This document shows, one piece after another, positions 9,688 through 18,144 of a stretch of 64,000 bases of DNA. A program made the position numbers and the translations under genes. Origin of the DNA: DASYXZ01 sp035308965 (GTDB lineage: Bacteria > Acidobacteriota > Terriglobia > UBA7540); the NCBI GenBank assembly GCA_035308965.1, contig DATGFN010000022.1, forward strand, positions 317,503 through 381,502. Reading direction: 5' to 3'. Within the stretch, counting starts at the first letter, position 1. Each line of letters begins with the position of its first letter. The notes under the pieces were generated by a model, which worked only from the letters and a program-made list of their open reading frames with translations, had not been told where the DNA came from and did no database searches.

Positions 9688-10677
9688 GTGGCGGGTGACG
9701 ACGTGAAGAGCATCAAAGTTCTCTCAATCGATGGCGGGGGGATACGCGGGATTATTCCGGCGATTATTCTGGGGGAAATGCAAAAGCGGGTGGGCAGGAA
9801 TTTGTGGGAGGTGTTTGATCTTATTGCGGGGACGTCGACGGGGGGGATTATCGCGTTGGGGATTGGGACGACGGGTAACAAAGGGCAGCCATACACACCG
9901 GACGAATTGCTGAAGCTTTACGTTGATAATGGGCCGGCGATTTTTAAGAAGAATATCCTCACACCGGAGAAGGAGCTGATTTTGCCGAAGTATTCACCGG
10001 ACGGTCTGGAACGCGTTCTGGCGGAATTCTTCGAAGCCACGGAATTTAAGACGGCGCTCACGCCGCTGCTGATCTCCAGCTACGATCTGCAAACCCAGCT
10101 ACCTTTCTTCTTTAAGAGCCACCGGATCGCCGCCCAGCCGAATTACAATTGGCCGGTAACGTCCATTGCCAGAGCGACCTCCGCGGCGCCCACGTTTTTC
10201 CCGCCGCTCCACCTCACCAAAGAGGCCGAAGACTACGCGCTGGTGGATGGCGGCGTGTTCGTGAACAATCCGGCCATGGCGGCTTTTGCGGAAGCGCGAC
10301 ACCTTTATCGTGGCTCGGAACAATTCCTCGTTGTCTCGGTGGGCACGGGCGATCGGCAGGATAGCATCTCCTATGCTCAAGCCAAAGAATGGGGATTGCT
10401 GGGTTGGGCCCGGCAGATTGTTCCGGTGATGATGGACAGCGTTTCTGAGGCAGTTGACTATCAACTCGACCTCATGCCGGGATGCACCTACCGTCGCCTT
10501 CAGGTTGAAGACTTGCAGGCGACGGAAAACGAGATGGACTGTGTGACGCCGGAGAATCTTGCCAACCTTCAGAAAACTGCCAGAGATTACGTGGCTGCGC
10601 ACTCGGATGAATTGGACGCCATCTGCGCCCAATTAAAAGAGGGGCGGGGAATTGATGTGCCGGGGATCGGGCGCTAA
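9688..10677 (+). CDS. Patatin-like phospholipase
   Basis: 329 residues from a GTG start (another GTG lies five codons in; neither has a strong ribosome-binding site). All patatin catalytic elements are present: oxyanion loop GGGIRG (16-21), nucleophile elbow GTSTGG with Ser50, and the catalytic Asp in DGGVFVNNP. These enzymes are Ser/Asp dyad acyl hydrolases of phospholipids. No signal peptide or membrane segment is seen, so a cytoplasmic product is expected. Some bacterial patatins are anti-phage effectors (for example CapV in CBASS), but no cyclase or accessory gene lies nearby, so a general lipase role is the safer call. A broken copy of its 5' end lies just upstream. Confidence 0.92.
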   Translation: MAGDDVKSIKVLSIDGGGIRGIIPAIILGEMQKRVGRNLWEVFDLIAGTSTGGIIALGIGTTGNKGQPYTPDELLKLYVDNGPAIFKKNILTPEKELILPKYSPDGLERVLAEFFEATEFKTALTPLLISSYDLQTQLPFFFKSHRIAAQPNYNWPVTSIARATSAAPTFFPPLHLTKEAEDYALVDGGVFVNNPAMAAFAEARHLYRGSEQFLVVSVGTGDRQDSISYAQAKEWGLLGWARQIVPVMMDSVSEAVDYQLDLMPGCTYRRLQVEDLQATENEMDCVTPENLANLQKTARDYVAAHSDELDAICAQLKEGRGIDVPGIGR

Positions 10678-11140
10678 GTAAAAGTAGACTGTAGACAGTA
10701 GGCAGAAGGCAGGGGGAGAGCATTCAAGATTCAAATATCAGATTCAAGATTCCAGGTTTCAATCACAAAAGGAACCAAACTGCAGGCTGAACGAAAGCAC
10801 ACGGGAAATCGAGCCTCTGATTCAAAATTCCAGATTTCAAACTCAACCATCCGACCTTGGATTCAGAATCTCAAATCTCAGCCAGCTAGTGATGTCATTC
10901 GGAATGGAATTCCTTTCGAAGCGCCTATCATTTCCGTGAAAGCGGAAATCCAGTCCTTCGTTAGCGCCTCTACAATGGTTTACGAGCTTGGATTCCCGCG
11001 TTCGCGGGAATGACTGCTCGCCGCGGCGAGGGAACGCCCGCGCCAAGCGAATGACACCACTACACTCAACCACAAACCCTTGCCATCCGCCCCTAATCAG
11101 GATAGATTGGTGCCCACACCTTTGAAAAGCAGGCAAAACA
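10678..11140. other. Intergenic region with simple repeats and palindromes
   Basis: Starts with TAGACTGTAGACAGTAGG, then degenerate repeats of the type AGATTCAAGATTCCAG (10720-10870). At 10992-11011 there is a palindrome ATTCCCGCG-TT-CGCGGGAAT, and at 11017-11030 a perfect CTCGCCGCGGCGAG; the latter recurs at 29137-29150. These are dispersed non-coding repeats. No gene is supported. Confidence 0.5.
10684..10703 (-). repeat. 20-bp inverted repeat, right copy
   Basis: GTAGACTGTAGACAGTAGGC, the near-perfect inverse (19 of 20) of 3558-3577. It lies just after the patatin gene. Confidence 0.6.
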
Positions 11141-12928
11141 ATGGCTAAGCAAGGTCTGAAGGCTGAGCACGGATTTTCCGTCATGATTTTGGCGGCGGGG
11201 AAGGCGACGCGCTTCAAGTCCGAGCACTCGAAGATGCTGCACAAGCTGGCGGGGCGGCTGCTGGGCGAATATATTTTGCGGACGGCGGCGGCGATTGTCC
11301 CTCAGCGGATTTACATGGTGATTGGTCACGAGGCGGAAACCTTGCGCAAGATTTTTATGCGCGCCAACCTGCATTTTATCGAGCAAGCGGAGCAGCGCGG
11401 CACCGGGCACGCTCTGATTGTCTCGCGCAAAGTTATCGAAGCCTGCCCCAGCGAGCACTTGCTGGTGCTGGTGGGGGATGCGCCTTTGCTGCGCGCCGAA
11501 ACTTTGCGTGAACTCGTGGCGGCGCATACCAAGTCCGGCGCGGCCGCCACTGTGCTCAGCACGCGCGTGGACAATCCGCATGGATACGGGCGGGTGATTC
11601 GCACCGGGCCGGCCAAAGGCAATCGCGTGCGCGCCATCGTGGAGGAAAAAGTCGCCACGCCGGCGCAGCGCAAAGTGCAGGAGATTAATTCCGGCATCAT
11701 TTGTTTTTCGCGCGCGCAGCTTGTGAAGCATCTGAGTGAGCTTTCCGACGATAACGCGCAGAAGGAATATCTGCTCACCGACATGATTGAGATCTTCAAT
11801 AAGCACGGGCAACGCGTGATGGCATTCGAGGTAGCCGATTCCCGCGAAGTGCTGGGCGTAAACGACCGCGTGGAGCTGGCACAGATGGAGCGCATCCTGC
11901 GGCGGCGCAAGGCGGAAGCGCTGGCGCGCGAGGGTGTGACGGTGGTCGATCCGGACGCGACTTACATTGATGACGACGTGACGGTGGGGCGCGACACGGT
12001 GATTGAGCCTGGCGTCAGCCTGCTGGGCGCAACCAAGGTGGGCAGCGCGTGTACGATTCGACTACATTCAACCATCACCGATTCGGTGGTTGGCGACCGC
12101 GTGATGGTGCGCCCGAACTGCGTGATCACCGGCAGCGAAGTCGGCGCGGACGTGATTCTGGGGCCATTCGCGCACCTGCGCGACGGCGCCGCCATCGAGC
12201 AGGACGCCCGCATTGGCAATTTTGTGGAAGTAAAAAAATCGCGCGTGGGACGTGGGAGCAAGGCCTGGCACCTGACTTATCTGGGCGATGCGACGCTGGG
12301 AGTGAAAGTGAACATCGGCGCGGGCACGGTGACCTGCAACTACGATGGCGAGAAAAAAAACCACACGGTTATTGATGACGGAAGTTTTATCGGCAGCGGC
12401 TCCATGTTGGTCGCGCCGGTAAATGTGGGCAAGGGCGCTTACGTGGCCGCGGGTTCAACCATCACGCAAAACGTTCCGGCCGAATCGCTGGCCCTGGGGC
12501 GCGCTCCGCAGGTGAATAAAGAAGGATGGGTGAAAGCGCGAAAGCAGGCCAAGCTCGCGGCCACCTCGGACGTGCGTTATGCCGGCACGGTGGCAATCAT
12601 CGATGTTTCGGGCCGCGTCACCCTGGGCGAATCTTCCAAGGCTTTGGGGCAGCGCATCAAGCAGGCGATGGAGGCGGGGAGCAAACGGGTGCTGGTAAAC
12701 ATGGCGCAAGTATCCTATATCGACAGCTCCGGCCTCGGCGAGTTGGTGGGCGCGTTTTCCAGAATCCAAAAGGTCGGCGGACTATTCAAGCTGGCCGGAG
12801 TGACGAAAGAAGTCTCCTATCTTTTTCACGTAGCCAACTTCGACCGCCTGCTCGATATGCATCTCGACGAAGCTTCGGCCCTTGAAAGTTTCAACAAGAC
12901 TCCGGCCAAAGAAGCGGACAAAGCCTGA
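11141..12928 (+). CDS. glmU: GlmU (N-acetylglucosamine-1-P uridyltransferase / GlcN-1-P acetyltransferase) fused to a STAS domain
   Basis: 595 residues, about 130 longer than a normal GlmU. Residues 10-230 are the uridyltransferase (VMILAAGKATRFKSEHSKMLHKL, RGTGHAL, GDAPLL, NSGI). Residues about 260-465 are the left-handed beta-helix acetyltransferase, with GPFAHLRDGA, KAWHLTYLGDA and AGTVTCNYDG. The enzyme makes UDP-GlcNAc for peptidoglycan and lipopolysaccharide. After a short linker, residues about 477-580 form a STAS (anti-sigma-factor-antagonist) domain with DSSGLGEL at 528-535; Ser529 matches the Ser phosphorylated in SpoIIAA-type proteins. The frame is continuous with no internal ribosome-binding site, so this is a true fusion. 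In the first motif GKATRF replaces the usual GKGTRM. I infer that STAS could couple cell-wall precursor synthesis to a partner-switching pathway. Confidence 0.93.
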   Translation: MAKQGLKAEHGFSVMILAAGKATRFKSEHSKMLHKLAGRLLGEYILRTAAAIVPQRIYMVIGHEAETLRKIFMRANLHFIEQAEQRGTGHALIVSRKVIEACPSEHLLVLVGDAPLLRAETLRELVAAHTKSGAAATVLSTRVDNPHGYGRVIRTGPAKGNRVRAIVEEKVATPAQRKVQEINSGIICFSRAQLVKHLSELSDDNAQKEYLLTDMIEIFNKHGQRVMAFEVADSREVLGVNDRVELAQMERILRRRKAEALAREGVTVVDPDATYIDDDVTVGRDTVIEPGVSLLGATKVGSACTIRLHSTITDSVVGDRVMVRPNCVITGSEVGADVILGPFAHLRDGAAIEQDARIGNFVEVKKSRVGRGSKAWHLTYLGDATLGVKVNIGAGTVTCNYDGEKKNHTVIDDGSFIGSGSMLVAPVNVGKGAYVAAGSTITQNVPAESLALGRAPQVNKEGWVKARKQAKLAATSDVRYAGTVAIIDVSGRVTLGESSKALGQRIKQAMEAGSKRVLVNMAQVSYIDSSGLGELVGAFSRIQKVGGLFKLAGVTKEVSYLFHVANFDRLLDMHLDEASALESFNKTPAKEADKA

Positions 12929-13317
12929 ACTGCCGCCACGCTCAATAGGGATTGTCCCGGCGTTTCTGACTGTAAATTCCAACCGACTAAGAGATCTCTG
13001 CAAATCAGTGTGAGACAAAAAAATAAACACGCTCTCACCGCAAAGCGGGACTGAGGCGCAGAGGCGCGCAACTTTCCAGTGCCGCCAAGGGCCGTATACG
13101 CCGCCAATTTCGCTCCCCTTTTTACATTGCCACGGTAAGAAATTCGCGCCACGAGCGGCGCCGCGGCCAGAGGCCTTAATGCATCCCACTTGGTTTCAAT
13201 GATTTAGGAATGAACCAATCTGGCACTTCCATTGCTTTAGGAGGGCGAGGGTTGAGAGCGCCAGAGAAAGAAAAGCTCCCCCAAAGAAAAGATTCGGAAA
13301 AAAAAGGAGAAGCAACA
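12929..13317. other. Intergenic region, no supported gene
   Basis: Non-coding. Contains the phrase CTCTCACCGCAAAGCGGGACTGAGGCGCAGAGG, a stretch typical of dispersed acidobacterial repeats; the first 13 bases recur near 25615. The frame that extends upstream of the next gene from 13210 lacks a ribosome-binding site and was not used. Confidence 0.4.
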
Positions 13318-14193
13318 ATGGCCATCGACGAAGTGAAGACGGAAGGAACGCAGAACAATTATTCAGTCGGCGCATCGAATCACACCAGCATTTTCATGGT
13401 CATATTTCTGATACTGGCTGGACTGGTGGTGGGTGAGGTTTACTCGATCAAACAAATTGGCTCTGTGCATGACGCAGTGACCGCCGCCCAAGCCAAGGAT
13501 CGCGCGGACATGGAAGATCAACTCTCTACCAAGGTTGCCGCAGTGGAGAACTCGAGTGCCCAGGCGCTCGAAGCCATGAAGACTGAACTCGACAACACTT
13601 CTGATCGCATGGGATCGACCGGCAAGCAACTCGCGCACGCCAAGCTCCTGGTGACCAAACTCCAGAAAGATCAGGAGGACCAGGCCAACGAGTTGAAGCA
13701 GGAAATTTCCACCAAGGCTGACCAGCAACAGGTGGGCGCGCTCACCGAAGATGTCTCCGCTACCAAATCCGACTTGGAGAACACCAAGAAGGCGGTGACC
13801 GACACGAAAACCGACCTCGGCATGGCGCGCAGCGAATTCGGAACGCTCATTGCCCGCAACCACGATGACCTTGAGCAACTGCGAAAGATGGGCGAGCGCG
13901 ATTATTTTGAGTTCACCCTTCCTCGCAACAAACAGGAGACGGTGGCGGGCGTGGGACTGGTCCTGAAAAAGGCCAATGTGAAATGGCACCGGTTTGATGT
14001 GAACCTTGTCGCAGACGACATGACGATTCAAAAGAAGAACCGAACCGTCAATGAGCCGATCTTTTTCGCGGTCAAGGATTCCAAGAGATTCTACGAACTC
14101 GTGGTGAATTCGGTGTCGCAAAACCAAATCAAGGGCTATATCAGCACGCCCAAGAACATGGAGTCTGCTTCCGCAGCTACGGGCGGAAAGTAA
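13318..14193 (+). CDS. Membrane-anchored coiled-coil protein of unknown function
   Basis: 291 residues. The ATG at 13318 is preceded by AGGAG at good spacing. A single transmembrane helix at about residues 23-42 (SIFMVIFLILAGLVVGEVY) follows a short polar N-terminus, so the bulk should face the periplasm. Residues about 55-185 are a long heptad-like coiled coil rich in Lys, Asp, Gln and Ala, with repeated D/E-L-x2-T-K. The C-terminal 90 residues (from about DYFEFTLPRNKQETVAG) look like a small beta-domain. No enzymatic motif is visible. I do not recognise a characterised family. A rho-independent terminator follows. Confidence 0.75.
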   Translation: MAIDEVKTEGTQNNYSVGASNHTSIFMVIFLILAGLVVGEVYSIKQIGSVHDAVTAAQAKDRADMEDQLSTKVAAVENSSAQALEAMKTELDNTSDRMGSTGKQLAHAKLLVTKLQKDQEDQANELKQEISTKADQQQVGALTEDVSATKSDLENTKKAVTDTKTDLGMARSEFGTLIARNHDDLEQLRKMGERDYFEFTLPRNKQETVAGVGLVLKKANVKWHRFDVNLVADDMTIQKKNRTVNEPIFFAVKDSKRFYELVVNSVSQNQIKGYISTPKNMESASAATGGK

Positions 14194-14230
14194 ATTCCAT
14201 CGGGACGCATACCTGGACGGTACGGATACG

Positions 14231-14266
14231 GAGCCTGCGCGGTTTGCAGGCTCCTTGCCGTTTTTA
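14231..14266 (+). terminator. Rho-independent terminator
   Basis: Stem GAGCCTGC (14231-14238) pairs with GCAGGCTC (14246-14253) and is followed by CTTGCCGTTTTT. It ends the coiled-coil gene. Confidence 0.8.
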
Positions 14267-14546
14267 GGCGCCGCGGGTCACGAATAGATCAGGCGAACAA
14301 AATTTTTTGCGAAGCGCCGGCAAGTTCGGTTACAATGAAATCAAGCCGGGGGAAGAGCGAGATCCCCGAAGATTTCAAGGCGGATGGCTTGGCGCCGTGA
14401 GGGCGGCGGCTAAAATCATCTGACGAAAGCAAGCTCCCGACGGCCACGAAGTCAGCGCGCATCGCGGATTTCGGGCCCCATCTGAAACCAAGCTGGACAA
14501 AGCGCCAGGGTCCGGCCATGTGGAAACCTGAGGAGGTATCCCAGTC

Positions 14547-15227
14547 ATGGTCAAGCGCGTATTGTTGTCCGTTGGCCTTTTGGTGTTGTGCGTATCCTTC
14601 GCAAGAGCGGCTAAAAATTCAATCCCTGCCGGCTCCGTGCTCCATTGCCGCCTCACCCAAACTCTTTCCACCCGATTAAACGCCGAGGGCGATCCATTCA
14701 CCGCCAACGTCACTGACCCGCTGGTGATTGACGGGCGTGAAGTGATTCCCGCCGGCGCCAGAATCGAAGGGCGCATCGCGCAATTGCAGCGTCCGGGCCG
14801 CATCAGGGGCGTGGGGGAAATGCGCCTGACGGCGGAAAAAGTGGTGATGCCCGATGGCGCCTCTTATCCGCTCAGCGCCATTCTGGCCGCTGTCTATGGC
14901 ACGGAAGGCAATGTGCACGGCGAAGAGGGCGGAGTGAAAGGCCCGAATTCGCGGCTGCGAACCGTGAAGGAAGTTGGAGCGGGCATGGGCGGCGGCGGAT
15001 TGGTGGGCACCATTTTCGGCGGCTTTACCGGCACCATCATCGGCGGAGCCATCGGCGGCGCGGCCGGATTTCTAGATACCATGCGCAAGCGCGGTCCGGA
15101 CCTCGCTCTGCCCACCGGCACGCAAATGAATTATCAGTTGACTCGCGATCTCGATGTGGAAGGACAAGTAGCGACGCGAAGAAACAGTAGGACGGGCGCT
15201 GAGGTCATTGAAACCCCCGTAAAGTAG
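14547..15227 (+). CDS. Secreted glycine-zipper protein with beta-domain
   Basis: 226 residues with a clear signal peptide (MVKRVLLSVGLLVLCVSFARA) and GAGGAGG upstream of the ATG. Residues about 25-110 form a beta-rich domain (IPAGSVLHCRLTQTLSTRLN, GDPFTANVTDPLVIDGREVIPAGARIEGRI) that also occurs at the N-terminus of the peptidoglycan-binding protein at 44367. Residues about 145-175 are a glycine zipper (GGGGLVGTIFGGFTGTIIGG), often a membrane-associating segment. Function unknown; probably envelope. The last 55 codons and the 3' flank are repeated at 16271, on the other side of the toxin-antitoxin module. Confidence 0.8.
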   Translation: MVKRVLLSVGLLVLCVSFARAAKNSIPAGSVLHCRLTQTLSTRLNAEGDPFTANVTDPLVIDGREVIPAGARIEGRIAQLQRPGRIRGVGEMRLTAEKVVMPDGASYPLSAILAAVYGTEGNVHGEEGGVKGPNSRLRTVKEVGAGMGGGGLVGTIFGGFTGTIIGGAIGGAAGFLDTMRKRGPDLALPTGTQMNYQLTRDLDVEGQVATRRNSRTGAEVIETPVK

Positions 15228-15280
15228 ATTGAAGAAAGTAGGTGGCAGGTCGAATGTGGTATGTCGGCCTGCCGCCTTCC
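15064..15280 (+). repeat. 217-bp direct repeat, copy 1 (3' end of secreted protein gene)
   Basis: Covers the last 54 codons of the glycine-zipper gene plus about 50 bp of 3' flank, including an imperfect hairpin (GGTGGCAGG ... CCTGCCGCC, about 15241-15276). Copy 2 (16271-16487) has the same length and differs at only a few percent of positions. Confidence 0.93.
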
Positions 15281-15454
15281 GGATTCACTTCGATTACTCC
15301 ACGCAAGGCATGGCAAGGCAAGCTTGCTTGCTCATCACACTGATGTCATCCCCCTTAGGTTTAAGCGCATTCTTCCCGCCAGGCGGGATAGACTTTGGGT
15401 TCGCGGGCCGAAGAAAGGGCCTCCGGCCAGGAAACGCAGACCGAGGCTAGGCGC

Positions 15455-15494
15455 TTGACAATTCATGTAGGAATTCATACTATTTAGGTATGAA
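15455..15494 (+). promoter_or_regulatory. Sigma-70 promoter and palindromic operator of the AbrB-PIN module
   Basis: TTGACA (15455-15460), a 17-bp spacer and TACTAT (15478-15483) form a near-consensus promoter. The start codon of the antitoxin is at 15490, only six bases after the -10, so the mRNA should be leaderless or nearly so. A perfect 7-bp inverted repeat TTCATAC-N7-GTATGAA (15474-15494) covers the -10 and start codon and is well placed for autorepression by the AbrB-type antitoxin. Confidence 0.75.
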
Positions 15495-15720
15495 AACTAC
15501 TGTTTCAGAAAAAGGACAAATCACCATTCCAAAACCTCTCCGTGTTCGTCTGGGGATTCGCGCCCGGCAAGTCCTCGAGGTGAAGGAAGAAAGTGGCCGC
15601 CTTGTCTTCACCAAGGCTGAGCCCGCCGATTCGGTGGAAAGCGTCTTCGGCATCCTGGACCTGGGCGGGCCAACAGATCAAGTGATGACGTCCCTGCGCG
15701 GGAGACCCGAGAACAAGTGA
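15490..15720 (+). CDS. AbrB/MazE/SpoVT-family antitoxin
   Basis: 76 residues. The N-terminal swapped-hairpin motif of this family is clear (VSEKGQITIPKPLRVRLGI, then LEVKEESGRLVF). The C-terminal 30 residues would bind and block the toxin. Its stop overlaps the toxin's GTG start by four bases (GTGA), the usual translational coupling in such operons. A leaderless promoter with an overlapping palindrome lies directly upstream. Confidence 0.9.
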   Translation: MKTTVSEKGQITIPKPLRVRLGIRARQVLEVKEESGRLVFTKAEPADSVESVFGILDLGGPTDQVMTSLRGRPENK

Positions 15721-16127
15721 TCACATCTGTGGATACGAGCGTAATCCTTGATGTCTTTGGGGCCGATCCGACGTTTGGCTCTTCGTCCAAGGAAGCACTG
15801 CGATCTTGTATCGCGCGAGGACGCTTGGTGGCGTGTGAAGTGGTTTGGTCAGAAGTGGCGGGATTCTTTGCCTCTCCACACGCGGCGCGGGAAGCGATGG
15901 AGCGCTTGCAACTCGATTTCAGTCCCCTCACCATGGAAAGCGCTTTGGAAGCGGGCAAAGCATGGAAGGCATACCGAAAACACGGTGGACAAAGGGCCAG
16001 GGTGGCCGCCGATTTTCTGATCGGAGCCCATGGCCTCTGCCAGGCCGATCAATTACTCACCCGCGACCACGGTTTCTTCCGGTCTTACTTCAATCGTCTT
16101 TCGATTCAGTACCCAGGCAAGATTTAA
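15717..16127 (+). CDS. PIN-domain ribonuclease toxin (VapC-like)
   Basis: 136 residues. PIN acidic residues are recognisable: Asp6 in SVDTSVILD, Glu in VWSEVAGFF, and Asp in VAADFLIGAHGL and TRDHGFF. PIN toxins are Mg-dependent RNases that cut tRNA or rRNA when the antitoxin is lost. Translation starts at a GTG that overlaps the antitoxin stop. The pair lies between two copies of a 217-bp repeat, which suggests it arrived or was moved as a unit. Confidence 0.9.
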   Translation: MITSVDTSVILDVFGADPTFGSSSKEALRSCIARGRLVACEVVWSEVAGFFASPHAAREAMERLQLDFSPLTMESALEAGKAWKAYRKHGGQRARVAADFLIGAHGLCQADQLLTRDHGFFRSYFNRLSIQYPGKI

Positions 16128-16270
16128 GGCAAAAGCTCCTTCGCCGCCAAGCGCCGCCACCATAAACTCGCTTCGGTTCTGCGTCCACCGTCCGCTTAAC
16201 TAAGTCTGTCTGCCGCAGTTGAAGTCCTAGCCTCATATTCCTGCTTGAGAATGATTGGCAAGAATGTTGC

Positions 16271-16487
16271 CCGGATTTCTAGACACCATGCGCAAGCGAG
16301 GTCCTGACCTCGCTCTGCCCACCGGCACGCAAATGAATTATCAGTTGACCCGCGATCTGGATGTGGAAGCGCAGGTAACGACGCGAAGAAACAGTAGGAC
16401 GGGCGCTGACGTCATTGAAACCCCCGTAAAGTAGATTGAAGAAGGCAGGTGGCAGGTCGAATGTAGTATGTCGGCCTGCCGCCTTCC
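16271..16487 (+). repeat. 217-bp direct repeat, copy 2
   Basis: Same length as 15064-15280, encoding the last codons of the glycine-zipper protein (FLDTMRKRGPDLALPTGTQ) including its TAG stop, but with no upstream part. It is a detached 3' end. Confidence 0.93.
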
Positions 16488-16873
16488 AGTCTTGATTTAT
16501 CCCGCTTTATTCCCGCTTATCTTTAATACGACCAATGCTCATGTCGGGCGAGTAGCGGCCTCTTTCTCCTGAGCTTGCGCGAAATTGCCGCGGGTGGCCT
16601 CCCGCAAGGCGGGATCGCGCTTTCTATGATGTATGGGCTTAAGTCTCCGGGACAAACTACAATTTCAGAAGAGGATATGTATTTAGCGTTTAGTTTTGCT
16701 GTCGCCTACAGGACCAGAAACTTGACTCAATCAGCGCGAGATCAGCAACATACAGTCTCTATTCCCAGCGTAAAACGGCCTCCCCCTCGCCCCAGACTCA
16801 TACTCAGGTAATGTCCCGATTGTAGTGGATTCGGCGCAACGCTAGAATTTGGTCTGATCCTGGCGATGGGGTA
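16488..16873. other. Intergenic region with a 75-bp dispersed repeat
   Basis: No gene supported. Positions 16636-16710 are a diverged copy of 18633-18707, running from GGCTTAAGTCTC through GGGACAAACTACAA to GTCGCCTACA. In the other copy the repeat runs straight into a REP hairpin; here the hairpin is lost after GTCGCCTACA. Confidence 0.6.
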
Positions 16874-17593
16874 GTGTCTTTTATGGCTTCCCAATCCAAA
16901 CCAACCCGACCCAACGAGGTCGAACATGAAGGCCGTTTCCCAACCCGGACGAATATCGAGCCGCCTTTTCAAAATATCAGCCCTTCAAATTCTCCGCTGA
17001 GGGTTCTTGTAGCGGATGACCATTATCTTTTCCTTCAGGGTTTACTGTCCATTCTGCGTCATGGGGGTTTCGATGTAGTGGGAGAGGCGATGAACGGCCA
17101 GGATGCAATCCGTCAGGCGATTGACCGGCAACCCGATATCGCCATTCTTGACCTCTCGATGCCGAAATTAAACGGGATTGAAGCGGCCAGGGAAATTGGC
17201 AAAATGGTTCCTCACACCAAGGCTCTTCTGCTTACCATGCACAACGAGTACCCTTACATTCTTGAGGCCCTGCATGCGAGAATTCGTGGATACGTTCTAA
17301 AATCCCGCGCCGCCGCCGAACTTCTTCGGGCCATCCGGGAGGTCAATTTCGGAAATTTCTTTCTTAGCCCCGATGCGTTGCGGGCGCTGGTTAGGGCGTT
17401 TTTATACAAAGAGGTCAAGGGCATCGAAGATTTTGCACCGCGGGAAGTTGAAGTCTTTCGGCTGGTGGAACAGGGAAAGACTGTTAAAGAGATGGGACCC
17501 ATTCTGGGCCTCACTGTTAAGACCATGGACACTTACAACAAAAACTTGATGCACAAGCTGTTTGTTCGTTGCGGCGCGGAACGGACCTACTGA
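16874..17593 (+). CDS. NarL/FixJ-type response regulator
   Basis: 239 residues from GTG 16874 (an ATG three codons later is equally possible). Receiver domain at about 43-160: acidic pair in VLVADDHYLF, phospho-acceptor Asp93 in IAILDLSMP, Thr/Met in LLLTMHNE, Lys in YVLKSRAA. A LuxR-type HTH follows (FAPREVEVFRLVEQGKTVKEMGPILGLTVKTMDTYNKNLMHKL). The end RCGAERTY is shorter than usual: the closing helix (typically ELVRYAI) is missing, which may mean a late frameshift. No kinase gene is adjacent; the nearest are at 22 and 27-29 kb. Confidence 0.88.
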   Translation: MSFMASQSKPTRPNEVEHEGRFPTRTNIEPPFQNISPSNSPLRVLVADDHYLFLQGLLSILRHGGFDVVGEAMNGQDAIRQAIDRQPDIAILDLSMPKLNGIEAAREIGKMVPHTKALLLTMHNEYPYILEALHARIRGYVLKSRAAAELLRAIREVNFGNFFLSPDALRALVRAFLYKEVKGIEDFAPREVEVFRLVEQGKTVKEMGPILGLTVKTMDTYNKNLMHKLFVRCGAERTY

Positions 17594-17684
17594 CCAAACC
17601 GCCGGGGCTTATGCATGACCTGCCTGCTCAAGTTATTCCCCGGCGCTCGACTACATTCTGAAGGCAAACGATGGAGGAAAAAGT

Positions 17685-17951
17685 ATGTTTCACTTAATCT
17701 GGTATATTCTTATTGGGTTCATCTCGGGGGTTATTGCGAAATCTGTGATGCATGTGCACCTAACGATCTTCTGGACGGTCGTGCTCGGCATCATCGGATC
17801 AATCCTCGGCGGCTCCGTTACCCACATGTTTTCGCGCCCGAGAAACGAACGATTTCATCCTGCCGGCCTCATTTTCTCCACACTGGGCGCAATCCTGGTT
17901 CTCTACATTTGCTATAAGTTGAATATTCGTCTTCCCCAGATTAATCCCTGA
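17685..17951 (+). CDS. GlsB/YeaQ/YmgE-family membrane protein
   Basis: 88 residues, preceded by GGAGGAAAAAGT. Three hydrophobic segments (about 3-22, 28-48, 60-78) and glycine-rich turns (LIGFISGVIAKSVM, VLGIIGSILGGSVTHMF) match the transglycosylase-associated family of small stress-induced inner-membrane proteins. Function is not established for the family; it is linked to general stress and lysozyme resistance in Gram-positives. Confidence 0.85.
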   Translation: MFHLIWYILIGFISGVIAKSVMHVHLTIFWTVVLGIIGSILGGSVTHMFSRPRNERFHPAGLIFSTLGAILVLYICYKLNIRLPQINP

Positions 17952-18012
17952 ATGGGAGCAGGCGGTCCGCCGACGTTGCGGTCCGCGGTTTTTGTGTTGC
18001 CGCCGGTAGCCT

Positions 18013-18036
18013 CGGTCAGTGATTTGCTGACCGTGG
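18013..18036 (+). repeat. 24-bp palindromic repeat, copy 1
   Basis: CGGTCAGTGAT-TT-GCTGACCGTGG, itself an imperfect palindrome. The inverse copy with two to three differences is at 18145-18168, just upstream of the next gene. Confidence 0.6.
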
Positions 18037-18144
18037 GTACTTTCAATACAACGGTAGCAGTGATACTCTGGGCCGGTGTCGGCTGCTTGCCCCATCCAGA
18101 TTGATTATGTCCAAATGCCCAATTCGTATCGGGGGTGAGAAAAG

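Noticed and set aside
9688..10677. Anti-phage CBASS-type role for the patatin gene
   Set aside because: No cyclase or accessory gene next to it; neighbours are exported hydrolases.
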